From contig BDSI01000141.1 of the NCBI GenBank assembly GCA_003117195.1, positions 186,001-250,000 on the forward strand: a DNA stretch of 64,000 nucleotides. Direction: 5' to 3'. Below the pieces are notes generated by a model, which was given only the letters and a program-made list of their open reading frames with translations, did no database searches and was not told where the DNA came from. A program made the translations under genes and the position numbers. Below are positions 36,001-47,949 of the stretch, one piece after another (within the stretch, counting starts at the first letter, position 1; every line of letters begins with the position of its first letter). Source of the DNA: Eudorina sp. 2006-703-Eu-15. Its lineage: Eukaryota > Chlorophyta > Chlorophyceae > Chlamydomonadales > Volvocaceae.

Positions 36001-37610
36001 ATCCCTGGGTTGCGGGTGACCCCCGTGCGTACCGGCTTGAATGTTGGTCTGGCGCACGCCGGCTGGGGTGGGGTGCGAAGGGTGTGCGGTGTGCGGCAGT
36101 GGCTACAGCTCCTCGGGAGGCCTGGCCCTGCCCCTGAAGCTCTGGCTGGCTGGCTGGCTGACCAACGCATTCCCGCCGCCGTACCTCGTTTCCGCAGTAC
36201 ATCCAGCTGAAGCAGCTGTCGAGGGTGCTCCATGCCAGCATGCTGACGGAGCCAGCCCAGGTGCTGTGCGGTGAGTGAGTGAATTCGGATGGGGGGTGCG
36301 GGGGCCCCGGTGGTACAGGGTCGTCCGTGGAGGTCCGCTGGGGGGTGTGTGCCGGGGTGATCGGAATGGGGGTTCTTGGGTGGCGTGGTGCGTGGTTGTG
36401 CGTGGGTGGGTGCGGCGGTGGCAGCATCCACGGCAGGACGCAGACAGCGGGAGGTGTGGGGGTCACGTGGGGCAGGAGGGCGTGGCGCCGCCTCTTCAAG
36501 GATAGCGTCTTGATTTGGTGGGGCTGAGGATGAAGCGTCGGGGCTGAGGGCGTCGATCAGGAGGGCCCAACCCAACCCAGGAAATGGGCCCGGGCACACC
36601 CCGTTACGAGGGGGATGCGGCGGTCTGGACGTAGCATTCCGCGCACCGACCTCCCGACAGGGACACCCGGCCCTTGGGCGAGCGAGCGCCGGAACGGCCA
36701 CTGAGCGGGCGGGCGGGCGGGCGCTCATGCAGCATCCGCAGGACAGCCGCCCCACCACCCGGGCAGCACCCGTTGGCCGTATTACACCACTAACCTGTCC
36801 GAACATCTCGCGAACCGCCCTCAATGGGGAGATCCGCACGCCGTACACATCGTACGCCGACTGGCTGCTGTGAGAGGCGGGCAGGTGGGTGGTTAAACGG
36901 AAAAGAAAAATGAAACCCAGAAACGAACCAGGCGGGTGGGTCGGCCCATTGGAGAGAGGCACGGCACAGGGAGCGATTTGGGAATACGGTTCTCCGCTGG
37001 CCCGCTCTGATACCTCAACAGCGGGCCCATGCCAAGATGTCATGAAGCGTGCTGAAACCGGCGCGCCGCCGTCGTTCCCGAAGACTCTGAACTGAAACAC
37101 GTCACCGATATCCCGCAAAGCGACGCGGCAGTTGCGCCATCATGTTGGGCTCGTCATCCGTGACCTCGTAAGGCCCAAGAGTGGCTAGCACGGCCGAGAT
37201 CGGCTTCCGGCCACCCCCAGCAGCGCCGCACGCCTCACACACCCATCCGGGCATCCAGCACAGCCAGCAGCCATCGTCGGCCAACCGCATGGGACGGCGG
37301 CGCTCCGCGCAAGACGACAGCAGCACATGGGCACAAGGGCGACATCCACCTGGCAAACACACCAAAATCGCAAAACGCGAACCCCCGCAGATCCCTGCCC
37401 AGACGCTCAGCGCGGCCCCCCTTCGCCGCGGCCGCTGCTGTGCCTCCTCAGCCCTCCCTGACGCTCCCCTCCCTCCCTGGCGCCGCTGCAGGCATTGCCG
37501 AGGGCGGAGGCCATGTGCACATCCTGCACGTGTTTCGTGACCCCCAGAGGGAGGACGCGTACGACGACAACGTGACGCTCACATTCAAGCTGCCCGTACG
37601 GGATGGCTGA
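33035..37610 (+). CDS. HUS1: HUS1, subunit of the 9-1-1 DNA damage checkpoint clamp
   Basis: Eight exons join in phase: 33035-33086, 33159-33283, 33585-33794, 34745-34945, 35330-35439, 35740-35800, 36198-36270 and 37492-37610, giving 316 residues; the family is about 280. HUS1 forms a PCNA-like ring with RAD9 and RAD1 that is loaded at damaged DNA and activates the ATR checkpoint. Support comes from the characteristic start MKLKGRLTEHGARLLWK, spacing to the next conserved segment (FLPTIEKFGKSC) equal to that of animal HUS1, the interdomain part QDVPIGKPY, and the terminal strand VTLTFKLPVRDG. Exon 4 uses a CAAG acceptor, slightly unusual. Intron 3 holds a large minisatellite and intron 7 is 1.2 kb. 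A TGTAA lies 36 bases after the stop. Confidence 0.92.
33811..34126. repeat. 12-bp minisatellite in HUS1 intron 3
   Basis: About 26 nearly perfect tandem copies of CCCGTGCCGCAG. The unit is a multiple of three and has no stop in any frame, so all six frames stay open. Each unit contains CCGCAG, a good 3' splice-site core, giving about 26 potential decoy acceptors between exons 3 and 4. Confidence 0.97.
34193..34346. repeat. Three tandem copies of a ~51-bp unit in HUS1 intron 3
   Basis: The unit contains GATCCCCCTTTGGGG, GCGGAGGACCCGGTCCGCA and GGTCTC; both CCCCTTTGGGG and the later part are themselves nearly palindromic. It lies directly after the 12-bp minisatellite, in the same intron. Confidence 0.85.
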
Positions 37611-37645
37611 GACGGGCGGGCCCCTGCCCCGTGGGTCGGTCAGTG

Positions 37646-37650
37646 TGTAA
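37646..37650 (+). terminator. TGTAA polyadenylation signal of HUS1
   Basis: TGTAA lies 36 bases after the HUS1 stop, the standard volvocine signal; cleavage is usually 10-20 bases further on. Confidence 0.7.
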
Positions 37651-38435
37651 AAACGTCTCCAGCGGCGGCGGCGTCGCCTCGCCGCCCTCCCACACCTTGC
37701 AGCGACTTCCACTCAGCGCTGCCGGAGCTCAACGACGTTGGCGCTACCGACGCGGACCCGACCTATACCGCTGCAGCTCGCGCCCCAGTGGCCGGCCCAC
37801 TGCCATCTATCCCCCAGCGCGACACGCCCCCGGCCCCCGCCCTCCTGCCTTGGACAGCCGAGGGCGCCAGGCGCAGCTAGGAGGGCGCACATCAAGCCTC
37901 CCCTACCCCTACTCCGAAACCGCCAACAGTGCAGAGGGTCAGGACTCCAGGCCATCCGCTGCCCGCGACACTGGGCACATGATATGCCTCCCGTCGCCAG
38001 TCGGCTCAGTTCTCTCTCGGCTGCCTTCCGTTGCGCTCGCGGCCCGTGGCGCCGTGCTCCGCTCCAGTGTCAGCGGGCTGCGACCGCACATGCAGCAGCA
38101 GGAGGGCATTCCGCCCCCTCCGGCGCTGGAGGGCCCACGAGGACGAAAGGGACCGAGCCACGGCCCCACGGCAGGGGGCAAGCGCCAAGCTGCTCAAGGG
38201 CTGGCTTGCCAGTTGCGGCAACTCCCCGCGGACCGCAAGCCACCTGGACTGCACCGCAGATAGCAGCCCGCAGTGCGGTGCTGCTAGGTGACTCTTGCCT
38301 CCTCCGTCGTCCCGGAGTTGCCTCCGCCACCTTTCCCCCTGCTCCCTTTTCCTTCTCCTCCTCCTCCTCCTCCTCGTCCCCCCCCTGCTCCCTCCTCCTC
38401 GTCCTCCCTCCTCCTCGTCCTCCCGCTCCTTCCCC
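37651..38435. other. Convergent intergenic region between HUS1 and PYG7
   Basis: Only 3' flanks: HUS1 ends from the left and the TPR gene from the right. The last part (38340-38430) is a pyrimidine-rich CCT/CTC repeat. I see no conserved coding segment. Confidence 0.5.
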
Positions 38436-41400
38436 TCACAAGGCCAGCCGGGAGACCTTCTCCTTGCAGTACTCGCAGCGCTGGCGGGCGATGCGGTTGT
38501 CCGGGGCGTATGTGAGCGCCTCCTGGTAGGACTCGAGGGCGTCACTGCCGGGCGGGGGATGGGGAGGGTATGGATTGGGGAACCGATACGTATGGGGAGG
38601 GGGGGATGATGTGGGATGATGTGGGTGGGGTGATGGTGGCATGTTGGGCGGAGAGGGATGATGGCGGGGATGGTAATCCATTGGGGGCTTCCGACAAGAC
38701 GGTATACGGGCGGGAGATCAACGACACGGAAGACACGCCCACAAGGCAATACGGGGCGGGGGTGGGTTTGTCAGTTGTCGCCGGGTGGATGCACCCCGAG
38801 GGACGGGGAGCAAGTGGGGAGGGAGGCGACGACCCCGCGCGCAGGGCACGGGGGGCGGAGGGACGGGCAGAGGTACCAGCTGGTATGCCGGCGGGTCCGA
38901 GGTAGGGTGGTGGCGCGGTGGCTCTGCTGCGTGTGTCAGACGTGGGGGACACAGGAGCCAATACGCGACCCAAGTTACTTACCATACATACCTGAATTAT
39001 GCGCTCACCGTTACCGCGGGCGACCGCGTCGCCGCCGGACCCATCCCGGACCAACCAACGCGCGACAGCACTAAGATGGGGCCGGGGCCGTTTCCGGGAC
39101 GTGACAACAGGTGCGCCACGGGTCACTTCGTCCATCAGTGACCATCGCCCCGCGATCCCCGGCCCCAGCCCCGTCGTCCATCGGTCCCCAGATGAACCGA
39201 CTCCTCACCCCACCCCCACTGACCCCCGGGAGCCCCAGGGCGACACATCAGCTGCGGGGCATCCAGCCATCGTGCAGCAGACGGCCCCAGGCCGGACAAC
39301 AAAGAACAGCACACCCCGCGCCGTCGTACAGACGGCCAGGTCAATCTCCCCGTCAGTCCTTCAGTCCCTACTCACCGCCACTTGCCCTTCTTCTCCAGAG
39401 CGTCCCCCAGGTTGTTCCTGTGTGCGGGCATTTTGGAGGAGAGGGGCAGCATGTCAGGTGCCCAGCAAAATAAGTCAGGTCAGGTCAGGTCAGGGGCTCA
39501 CTGAAGACCTCCAACGCAATCCACGCAGTGATTTGCATTGAGGATTGCCCCGCGCGCCCAAGGCCGTGGTATGGCGCTCAATAATAGTTTGAACCCACGC
39601 AATCCTGGAGAATGACGTCGTGCAACCCCGGCTGTCCGGCTAGACCAGCACCGGGCACTTGCCCCCTGCCGGCCTCAAAGCACCCCTCTTGCTTGGGGCC
39701 CTATGCCGTGGTCTCTGTCCCACCCCGTACGGCAGGTTTCCACACCTGCAGACAGCCCTGCAGGGTGCCACAGGCGGGGCTCAATCACAGCTCCTCTCCC
39801 GCCCTCCCGCTTCGCAAGCCTTCGAAACCGCCTCCCCGATGCCCAGCTCCATCCCCCTCACATTCGCACAACCCAATTGTACCCCATCGCTCCACCCCCT
39901 CCCAGGATTCCATTCCCCCTCCACCCCCCCTATCTCCTCCGCAGCCTCCGTCTGCACCCGTCCCCGTTCCATTCGACACCGCTCAGAATCCCACCCGCCC
40001 ACCCACCAGGCCGTGACGTATCCCGGCTGCAGCGCCACCGCCCGCCGGTACTCATCAATCGCCATCTCCGTCTGCAAGCCCCGGCAAGGAGAATGGAGGA
40101 CACGCGTTTGAGAATAACGAGCCCCGAATAGGCCCGTTGCGGCGAAGCGTCAGGCAGGCGGGCGGGCAGGGCACTGCCCCACCGGGGGTGTCGCAAAGTG
40201 GTCAACGCCGTCACTTCCTGGCCCCTTCATATCCCTTGTGTGGGTAGGGGGGCTGCCCTCGCGAGGGCGCCCCCGCGAGTCCCTCACGCCCAGCTGCCCC
40301 TCAACCCACAAAATCACTCTTACCCACGAGCCCCCAAAACCCGTCCAGGAACCCAGGAGTGACAAGCCGTCCGCACAATCCCGTCCCACCCAGGCCAGCC
40401 TAACCCGGGCTGCCTCCCCTTCCCTCCCCCTCCCGCCCACGTGCAGCACCTTCTCCATGTTGAAGTAGCAGAAGCCCAGGGCGTTGTGCACCTGCGCCAG
40501 CTCGCTCTCCTCGCCATCCCACACCTTCTTGGCCTTCTCCAGGTTCTTGGTGGCCTGAGTGAACAGCTTCTTGCGGGTCAGGATGACACCCAGCTCGTAG
40601 TAGTCCTGGAGGGGTCCAAGGGGGGAGGGGCGGGGTGGGCCCAGGGAGCCCAGGCGGGTGCAGGTGCGGGGCCCGAGTTCACGGGAGAGGGAAGGGACAT
40701 GACGGACGACGGTTCGAGCCTTCCCCCACACGCTGATTGTACCTGGTTAGACTGTAACGGGTTAGGGTTCTGTTCCAGGTCGGGGTTGGGGCAAGAGATG
40801 GATCATCACCTCACGGTGTTGAGGTGCATACGCCTGAGAGGGGCGGGGGTTCCAGGTCCCCGGCGGGTCGCGAGGACAGGACCCGGACCGCGCCGGCCGC
40901 GCCGGCGGTCCGGGGCCTAGGGGGCATGGCGGCAGAGGGCCCTGATTCGTCCCCACGTACCTCGCATGTCGCCTCGCCTGTTCGGATGCGCTCGCCCAGG
41001 CCCTTCGCGCCCTCATCCAGCTCCCTTCGGATGAGCACTTGGCGGACCACCAGGTAGGCACCCACCGCCAGGAAGCCAAGCAGCGTCAAAAGATAGATAA
41101 GCTGGATGGGGGTCTCTAGGCCCTCTCCAAGTGAAAAGAGCTCTTGAGGAAGCACGTCGACGGTCGATGCAACATCAGCCGCGACGACGGGGACCTGGGC
41201 GACCGGCAGAGCCGCTGCGGAGCAGATCCAGCAAGTAATTAGGCGCGACTTCAAATTTCTTTTAGGAAGAGGCAGACATTTGGATCAGCAAACCTACAGG
41301 CTTGCACAAGCCGCCCCGGGCTGGCGAGGGGAGAGCACCGACCAGCAACACGCGGAGCGGCCTTGAAGGCAGGAGAAACGGCGAAGGCGGTGCGAGCACG

Positions 41401-41454
41401 CCTCACCGGCAGGCAGGGGCCAAGCCCGCTGGTCAGAGTTAACGCTGTTTGCAT
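38436..41454 (-). CDS. PYG7: Photosystem I assembly TPR protein (PYG7/Ycf37 type)
   Basis: Six minus-strand exons join in phase: 41454-41298, 41214-40961, 40605-40450, 40071-40007, 39417-39376 and 38544-38436, giving 260 residues. The first about 50 residues form a plastid transit peptide (MQTALTLTSGLGPC, Arg/Ala/Ser rich). One transmembrane helix follows (LIYLLTLLGFLAVGAYLVV), then three tetratricopeptide repeats: YYELGVILTRKKLFTQATKN, VHNALGFCYFNMEK..AIDEYRRAVALQPGYVTAW and NNLGDALEKKGKW..ALESYQEALTYAP. The QPGYVTAWNNLGDA block and domain order match plant PYG7 and cyanobacterial Ycf37 (CGL71 in Chlamydomonas), thylakoid proteins that help assemble or protect photosystem I. An in-frame Met at 41517 is an alternative start. 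Exon 5 is only 42 bases. Confidence 0.88.
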
Positions 41455-41938
41455 CGTCGCTTTCCTACAACAACACAAATAGTGTAGATCGCCTATGCAA
41501 AGCGGTATTCCAACCACCCAATTTGATAACGATCACCTTGAGCGCTGGAACGACTTGACTTTATAAAGGAAAATCGGGCAAAACTGCCGAGCGGTGAACG
41601 ACAGCAGCACAGCACAAAACCCTGTCCAAATGCACCAACTTACCATAGTAAAGTAGCGCGTGGAATGAACATTTACAATTGCGTACACAATTTGCTTGAT
41701 CATGTCAAAGACGCACCTCCGTCGCGATGTCTGGGTCAACGAGACATACCTTCGCGATCGCTTGCACTTCATGTAGTAAACGCAAAGGGTAGGTAATTGC
41801 GTTTCATATCATGGTTACAGATCCGCCCAGTTCTTCTGTGTGTCGCAAGCTCCTACCTTTCGGGAGCAGAAAGTGCCGCCGGCGTGGGCTCCCAAGGCGA
41901 CAGCAAGGCTCCTTGATCCCCACTGATACCTCCGGCAG
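41455..41938. other. Divergent promoter region
   Basis: Lies between the minus-strand PYG7 gene and the next plus-strand coding signals. AT-rich around 41500-41820, consistent with promoter and 5' UTR. No coding segment recognised. Confidence 0.4.
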
Positions 41939-42123
41939 GCCGCGAGCGCTCCAACGCGCGGGCGTTCGACCGCTTCTTCAGAAACCGGGTGAAGCAGCTG
42001 GGCACGTTCCTGCCTCCCAGCCCAGATGCACCCGAGCCCGACACCGCCCTCCTCTGGACCTTCCTGGCACGGCAGTTGGCTGAGGGGATCACCAATGAGG
42101 CGGAGGTGCTTCCCAGGGCGAGG
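41939..42123 (+). CDS. Exon candidate of unknown gene
   Basis: After a GGCAG acceptor, a frame encodes RERSNARAFDRFFRNRV and TALLWTFLARQLAEGITNEA, protein-like and helical, up to a GTAACA donor. I do not recognise it. It could be a 5' exon of the NYN protein to the right, but the phase does not fit the best acceptor there (42706-42707), so at least one exon would be missing. Confidence 0.3.
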
Positions 42124-42707
42124 GTAACAACACCCGGCGCCTCGGCGCCAGGCAGCACCCCGCGCGCACCCGCAGGGCCGGCGGGGAAGGCTGCCCGGAA
42201 CGGAGTCGTCATCGCACAGCCGCGTCCCTTCCCCGGTGGGTGGCTGGCGGTGCGTCCGCAATCCAACCCAGCCCAACCCAACCCAGCCCTGCGTCGCGCA
42301 GCGCAGCGCAGCGCAGCGCAGCTTGAGGGAAGCCGCATCGCACCCGGCCGGAGTCGCACTGAGCGCCGCCAGGTGCCGTTCGACCAGGTGGCGTGACGCC
42401 CATCCCCGGGGACACCAGGGAAGGCCATGCGCCATGCCCCTGGCCGGCGCTCGTAGGGCATCAGGCTCTCCCGGACCTGACATCCGAACATGACCCCTTT
42501 GGGGCCCTCCTGCCCGGTGTCGGGTCAGGGGCCAGGGGGCTGCTGCCACTGCAGCCCTACCAGGAGTCAATCTTCCCATCCCTGGGAGATTGGACGGGGG
42601 TGGGTGCAGTCCGCGTCCGCTATCCTCCTCCTCACCTCCTCCGCACCCTCTTGGCATCTCCCAATTTTCCCGCCGACCCCTCCGGACGGCCCTCCTCCCT
42701 CCGGCAG

Positions 42708-43918
42708 ACGCCCGACGCACGGTGGCATGTCCCCCGCTACCCGGCCTGGCGCCGGCCCCGACATCCCCGAGCGGTGCTTCTCCCCCTCCTCTTCCTGCCT
42801 CGTCTGCCACCACTCCCGGTTCTCCCGCTCCCGCTGCCGCCGCTGCTGGCCCCGCCTCCTCCTCCTCCTCCCCCTGCCTGGTCCACGTGTTTTGGGACGT
42901 GGAGTCTGCCCACCCGGGTGACCGGGACCCCCGGCTGGCGGCCGCGGAGGTGCAGCAACTGGCTCGGCGTCTCGGCCGGGTGGTGGGCTGCTACGCCTAC
43001 GCGACGCGGGGCGCCTGGGCCTGGGTGCCCACCTACTTTCTGAACCACTACGTGGCGGAGTCGTCCGAGGAGGAGGAGGGTGGAGGTGGCGGCGGTGGCG
43101 AGGCGGGAGCGGGGCGCGGGGGAGGCGGCGGAGGGGGCGCGGCCGGCCGGGTTCGGTGCCCGGTGTGCGGGAGGCCGCTGGCGGCGGCGCGGCTGGAGCA
43201 GCACATCCGGTCGCTGCACCCGGACAAGCCGGCCGCCCTGCTGGCATCCGCCGCTCTCAGCCAGGAGGAAGACGAAGGGGGGTTGCAGCAGCGAGGCGAG
43301 GAAGGGGAACAGGAGGACGAGGGGAGGCGGTACCGGGGCCGTACCGGCGCGGCGGCGGCCGCCGCATCCGCGGGCCACGGGGCGAAGCAGCAGCCGCGGC
43401 CGCAGCCGCAGCCGAAGAAGGCGAAGACCAACAGCTATCGGACGGGGCTGGGGGCGGTGCGGGCGTACTACTCGAGCGGCGGGGAGGTGTACCGGCCGCC
43501 TGCGGGCCACCAGCTGGGCCTCAAGTACGTGGTGCAGCGGGAGGGCTTCGAGCCGCGCGTGGTGCAGAACGCGGACGGCGCTGCGGACCGCGCGGTCAAC
43601 GGCGGGATCGACCGGCTGCTGGCGGCGCTGAGGTCCGCCAGCAGGGCGCGCGGCGCCGCCGCGGGCGCCTTCGGCGCCGCTGACCTCGGGTGGGCACCGC
43701 CGCCGCCGACGGCGTCGTCGTCGGCGGAGCTGCAGTACACGCTGGTGTTGGTGTCGGGCTCTGCACGTCACGCGGCGGCGCTGCGGAGCTGCGCGCAGCT
43801 GGGTGTGCGGACGGTGGTGGTGGCGGCGGGGAGCAGCGGGGCGGTGGCGGAGGTGGCGGAGGTGGCTGACGCGCAGCTGTCCTGGGAGCTGCTGGCGGGG
43901 GGCGCATACAGGTGGTGA
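42708..43918 (+). CDS. NYN-domain protein with inserted C2H2 zinc finger, 5' end unresolved
   Basis: A single frame runs from an acceptor at 42706-42707 to TGA at 43916-43918; it has no ATG before the conserved part, so upstream exons are missing. After a Pro/Ala/Ser linker comes LVHVFWDVESAHPGDRDP, the first motif of NYN (PIN-like) ribonuclease domains, then a Gly/Glu run, a C2H2 finger (CPVCGRPLAAARLEQHIRSL with the second His next), a basic Gln/Lys linker, a segment with KYVVQREGFEPRVVQ, and the NYN C-terminal strand YTLVLVSGSARHAAALRSC. Plants have comparable putative endonucleases with a C2H2 finger. The acidic residues expected after VSG are absent, so nuclease activity is doubtful. Confidence 0.6.
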
Positions 43919-44721
43919 GGGCGGATGCGGATGTCTGGCTGCGCGGTGCGGTGGCGGTGGTGGTGGTTTGACCGCGTTTGGTGTGCGGAGGTATGTATCC
44001 GTCGTTGCGGGGTGAGCATCTTCACTGGGGGGCTGGGCTGCTGTATGGCGCGATGTACGGCATCTCTGGGGTCGTACTTGTCGTACTGTGTCGGCGTACA
44101 CAGTACGACACCTCTTACGTGTGCGCCTGTTCAGGCTGGCGAAAGGTTGCGAGAGTGCGGTTTCGAGGGAGCTGTGGGTGATTCCGGTGTGCGACTTGCG
44201 ATGTGGTGCTGATTCGCTCACAGCTTTATGTGCGGCGGATTGCCGTACTCGTTTTGTGCTGATCCCGCGGATACCGTACCACCAACATCGCATTGCTCGT
44301 CTGCGCGCTCTCAACACGTGCATCGTATCCGCATTTAGCGCACGCAACAACAGATTGAGTTCCCTGCCGTTCATGTAAGCTTCCCGGCAGGCCCAGTCGG
44401 GAACCTTCCGCCGCGACAGCTCTTCCTCCCTGCCCAACACCACATCACTCGGGTCTGGAGCCCACTACATGGTGACGCAAACCGTCACCACTACCACCAC
44501 TACCACCGGGGAAACGACCTCACGGCACCCAGGGGCTACGGCTCGGCAGACCCCGACCAGAGCACCAGCCCCTTCTCCCTCGTCAGGGGTCCCCCCCCGC
44601 ACCTCGGCAATGGGCCGCGCCCCCTGGTGCTTCCGCCCCCCTATTCCCTCCGACTGGCGCGCCGCCCTGGACTCCCTCCCCTGCTGCATGGCCGGGCTCA
44701 TGTGGATCGTCCCGGGGTCGT
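43919..44721. other. Convergent intergenic region
   Basis: 3' flanks of the NYN gene (plus) and the methyltransferase gene (minus). No coding signal recognised; a short (ACC)n run lies near 44487-44510. Confidence 0.5.
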
Positions 44722-47700
44722 TCAGGGCTTGACCGCCAGCAGCCCCTGGCACTTGTCCACCCACTTGACGTTGACGAAGCCGCTCCGCAGCAGCCGCTCC
44801 TTGACGCCCTTGGGGATGCTGGACCGGGAGTTGGGGTTGCCTGGCGGAGGAGGGGCGGGGGGCGGGAGGGGCGCAGTGGCGCACCCGCGGGATGCGCCAC
44901 CGGCAGCAGGGACGTCGGTTACTGAGGCGGTGTCAGAGTCGGGGGGTGGCTCGGGCGATGACGCCCACCTCACCACACCCCATCACACCCCAGCGGTACA
45001 CACCCCAGCAGTACACACCCCAGCAGTACACACCCCAGCAGTACACACCCCAGCAGTACACGCCCCAGCAGTACACACCCCAGCAGTACACACCCCAGCA
45101 GTACACACCCCAGCAGTACACACACCAGCAGTACACACACCAGCAGTACACACCCCAGCAGTACACACCCCAGCAGTACACACACCAGCAGTACACACCC
45201 CAGCAGTACACAGCGCATCCATGTCCCCATGTCCCCAATGATCGAACAATCGAAAGCAGGCCCGTGTGCGTGTGCAGGGCTGGAGGGCCCCGTGTGCGTG
45301 TGCTCTGAGCAGGAGCAGGACTGCAGGAGTAATCTCCCTTCCCGCGAGGTTGTGTCCCCGTGTACGGTGTGCATCGCCGTACCCGTGTAGTGGAAGAATC
45401 GCCCGCCGCACTTGAGCACCCGGAAGATTTGGTCGTAGAAGGCCTGCGGCGCTTCCCCGGGGGGCGGGGGGGCCGCGGGGACGTCGTGGGGGACACGGTA
45501 GGTACGGCACGCTCGGAATACGGGCAGCCGGCGCGTCCCGGCAGCCGTGCATCCGTTCATTACGTCACATGGCGCCACACCGCAACGGGTTCTCCACTTG
45601 ACATATCAAGGCGCACCAGGGACAGGCGGGGAGCGCGCAACGCGTCACAACACCCCCCCTGCAACCACACATTGTTGGGCGAACCGTACCGAATGTCCTC
45701 CTTCGAGGCTGCGTGAGTTCGGCTTTGGCTCGCCCCTTCCTTCTGACACGCTTGCAACTCCAGGCAGCACAGACACACACACACGTACACAGTCTGTGGG
45801 CGTTTCTCTGCCCCCCCGTGCATGTCGTGCACACCTGGTCTGCCCGCCTGAGGACACACGTACACACACACGCTTTTCTCCTTGAACACACACACGCCCC
45901 CTACCCCCTTCGCTGCTCGCGGCTCAGTTTCTTCTTACACCCCCCCCCTCCCTGCCGCGCCCACCTGCGAATAGAGCTCCCCCGCGTGGGAGAAGCGCGG
46001 GGGGTCATGCAGCACCGCTGAGAAGGCCTCGTCCGGCAGCTGCCGTACCGTGTCCTGCGCGGGTCCCATCCGGATGTCGATGACGCCGCCGCTGTCGAAC
46101 AGGGCGGCCGACTGCGGGTTCTGCCGGGCCACCTCCACCACACACGGGTCCAGCTCTAGGGTCACCACCTGCCGGGCACCCAGCCGGGCGCATGCGATGG
46201 CGCTGTAGCCCAGGCCTGGAAGGTTTAAGAGAGGGGTGGTTGCCGACAGGGTAGGTGGGCCCGGGAATGTGTGTGGGGGGGTGGGCGGGGGGGTAAGGTG
46301 GAGCCGGAAACGTGGGCGAGAAGCCCCCGGCGAGGTCCACTAATAGGATCCTCGCCAGCTCACCGGGCTGGCAAGCAGGGCTGCCTTCTTCGCCTGCGCT
46401 GCAGCAATCGCTGATGTCATCCCCGCCTCACATACCGGTACCCCAACTGACGTTTTGAAGCCCCCCTCTGCGCGAGCGCAGCCACGTGGGCAACGCCCCG
46501 GCCCCCCCCACACCACACACCTACACACGCACGCACCCACCACAGCACACATCCAGCACGGTGCTCCCCTTGCGAACCTTGACCAGCCGGGCCTTATCCT
46601 CCGCGTCCTGGGAGGGCAGCTTGCCCATGCTGATGTGCATCTTGACACCTGCGTGGAGGGTGAGGAGGGGGGTTGTGGGGGGTGTAAGGGGGACCGGGTG
46701 GCGTGAAGGAGACTGGTAGGCAGCGATGGCATGGGGTGCGCGGCAGGAGGGCCATGTCGGGATCAGTCTTAGAGCCGTACAGAGCCCGATTCGGGCTGAG
46801 CACCCCTGGCCACATATGCCACTGTTACTTGTAAGAAGTCAGGTAGGGACAAACAGGAGGGCACGGCCAGGCGACGGCAGAGCCAGGCAGGCAGGGCCGT
46901 GCTAAGGCGGGCCCGTGCTCGCATCAGTGCCTCCCGCAGGGCCCAGATCACACCTGTAGTGCGAATAGCTACCGGGGGGCTTGTGAACGGGTGTCCGGCA
47001 GTAGCGGCCACGATCTGCGCCCCACGGGGCGACGCCCACCCCTGGGCGCCACCGGACTAGGGGTGGGCGGCGTGTTGACAGGGGCGCCACCACATGGCAC
47101 AAACCGAATGTCGGAAGTGGGGGGAAGGGCAGTACGGCAGTACGGCACCGTACTGGAAACCCTTGGAATTTTTGGGGCACCAGGTGCCATGAGGCGGATA
47201 GGGACGGGGTCTCTGGAGCGCCGCCACGTTCCACGCCTCTCGGCACGCCCTCGATCTACACCCCCCCCCCGCCCCACCGACGCCCCCTTGCGCGCTCGAT
47301 GGTGTTCCAGGTGCGCCTTGCCGGAGCAATCGAGATGGCACGACCTGAGCCGTGCAGCTCTGGGGCCCGCGCCAAGGGGGAGGACACGTCACCACGTCAC
47401 AGGTCACACGCGTGCCACGGCCCCCAGCTGCACCGCCACCGGGTCGTGTCTCGCTGCTGGCCGGTCCGTCCCTGCGCACCCGACGGCCCTTCCCGACCTT
47501 GGTTGCGTACCGTTGATCAGGATGGTGTTCTCCCCTCCTTCCACCGGAACAAGGCGATAAGCTTTGCCGTCGAAGAAGCCGTCAGTTGCCCGCCGAGGAC
47601 CGTCCTGTTCGTCATCCGCCGTATCTTCGTCCTCCCCGGCTTCAACAGCGTCCTCCTGTCCCTCCGCATTACTGACACTATTCTCGTATTGCAGGGCACG

Positions 47701-47949
47701 TCTAGTAACCCGGCTGTCTCTGGGAGCCTCCAGTGACAGCGGTCTAAACAGGCAATGTGCGAGGGGCCGACCTCGCCCACAATGCGATGCACGGCATGGC
47801 TTGACAAACGAATCTAATTTCACCTTGATTGATGTATAGTGTGACCATGCTATCGACCGGTGTTGCAAAAGGCAACACATTATAGTTACGGTACACAATT
47901 TCAGCCGCAGGGACTCACCCACATCACAAGAACATACAGGTAATGCCAA
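44722..47949 (-). CDS. SAM-dependent methyltransferase, archaeal-like (spermidine synthase fold)
   Basis: Five minus-strand exons join in phase: 47949-47511, 46648-46541, 46215-45965, 45443-45383 and 44840-44722, giving up to 325 residues. The Rossmann motifs are clear: VRKGSTVLDVCCGLGYSAIA (motif I, split by an intron), QVVTLELDP (acidic residue binding the ribose of SAM), FSAVLHDPPRFS (catalytic-side motif), RVLKCGGRFFHYTGNP and a C-terminal strand GFVNVKW. The combination of CCGLGYSAI with HDPPRFS resembles a group of predicted archaeal methyltransferases rather than typical eukaryotic ones; the substrate is unknown. The N-terminal about 95 residues are Cys/Ser/Arg rich then acidic, possibly an organelle presequence. 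The start is uncertain: a Met about 20 codons downstream is equally possible and an intron may split the first exon. Intron 4 holds a 15-bp minisatellite. Confidence 0.83.
44998..45213. repeat. 15-bp minisatellite in a methyltransferase intron
   Basis: About 14 copies of CACACCCCAGCAGTA with rare single-base changes (CACACACCAGCAGTA, CACGCCCCAGCAGTA). The unit is a multiple of three and free of stops in most frames. Confidence 0.95.

Noticed and set aside
39781..40216. Alternative frames overlapping the PYG7 exons
   Set aside because: They are shadows of the short TPR exons; the spliced minus-strand model keeps phase across all six exons and matches a known family.
44933..45578. Open frames on both strands over the 15-bp repeats
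   Set aside because: Artefact of a triplet-multiple repeat; splice sites show it to be intronic.
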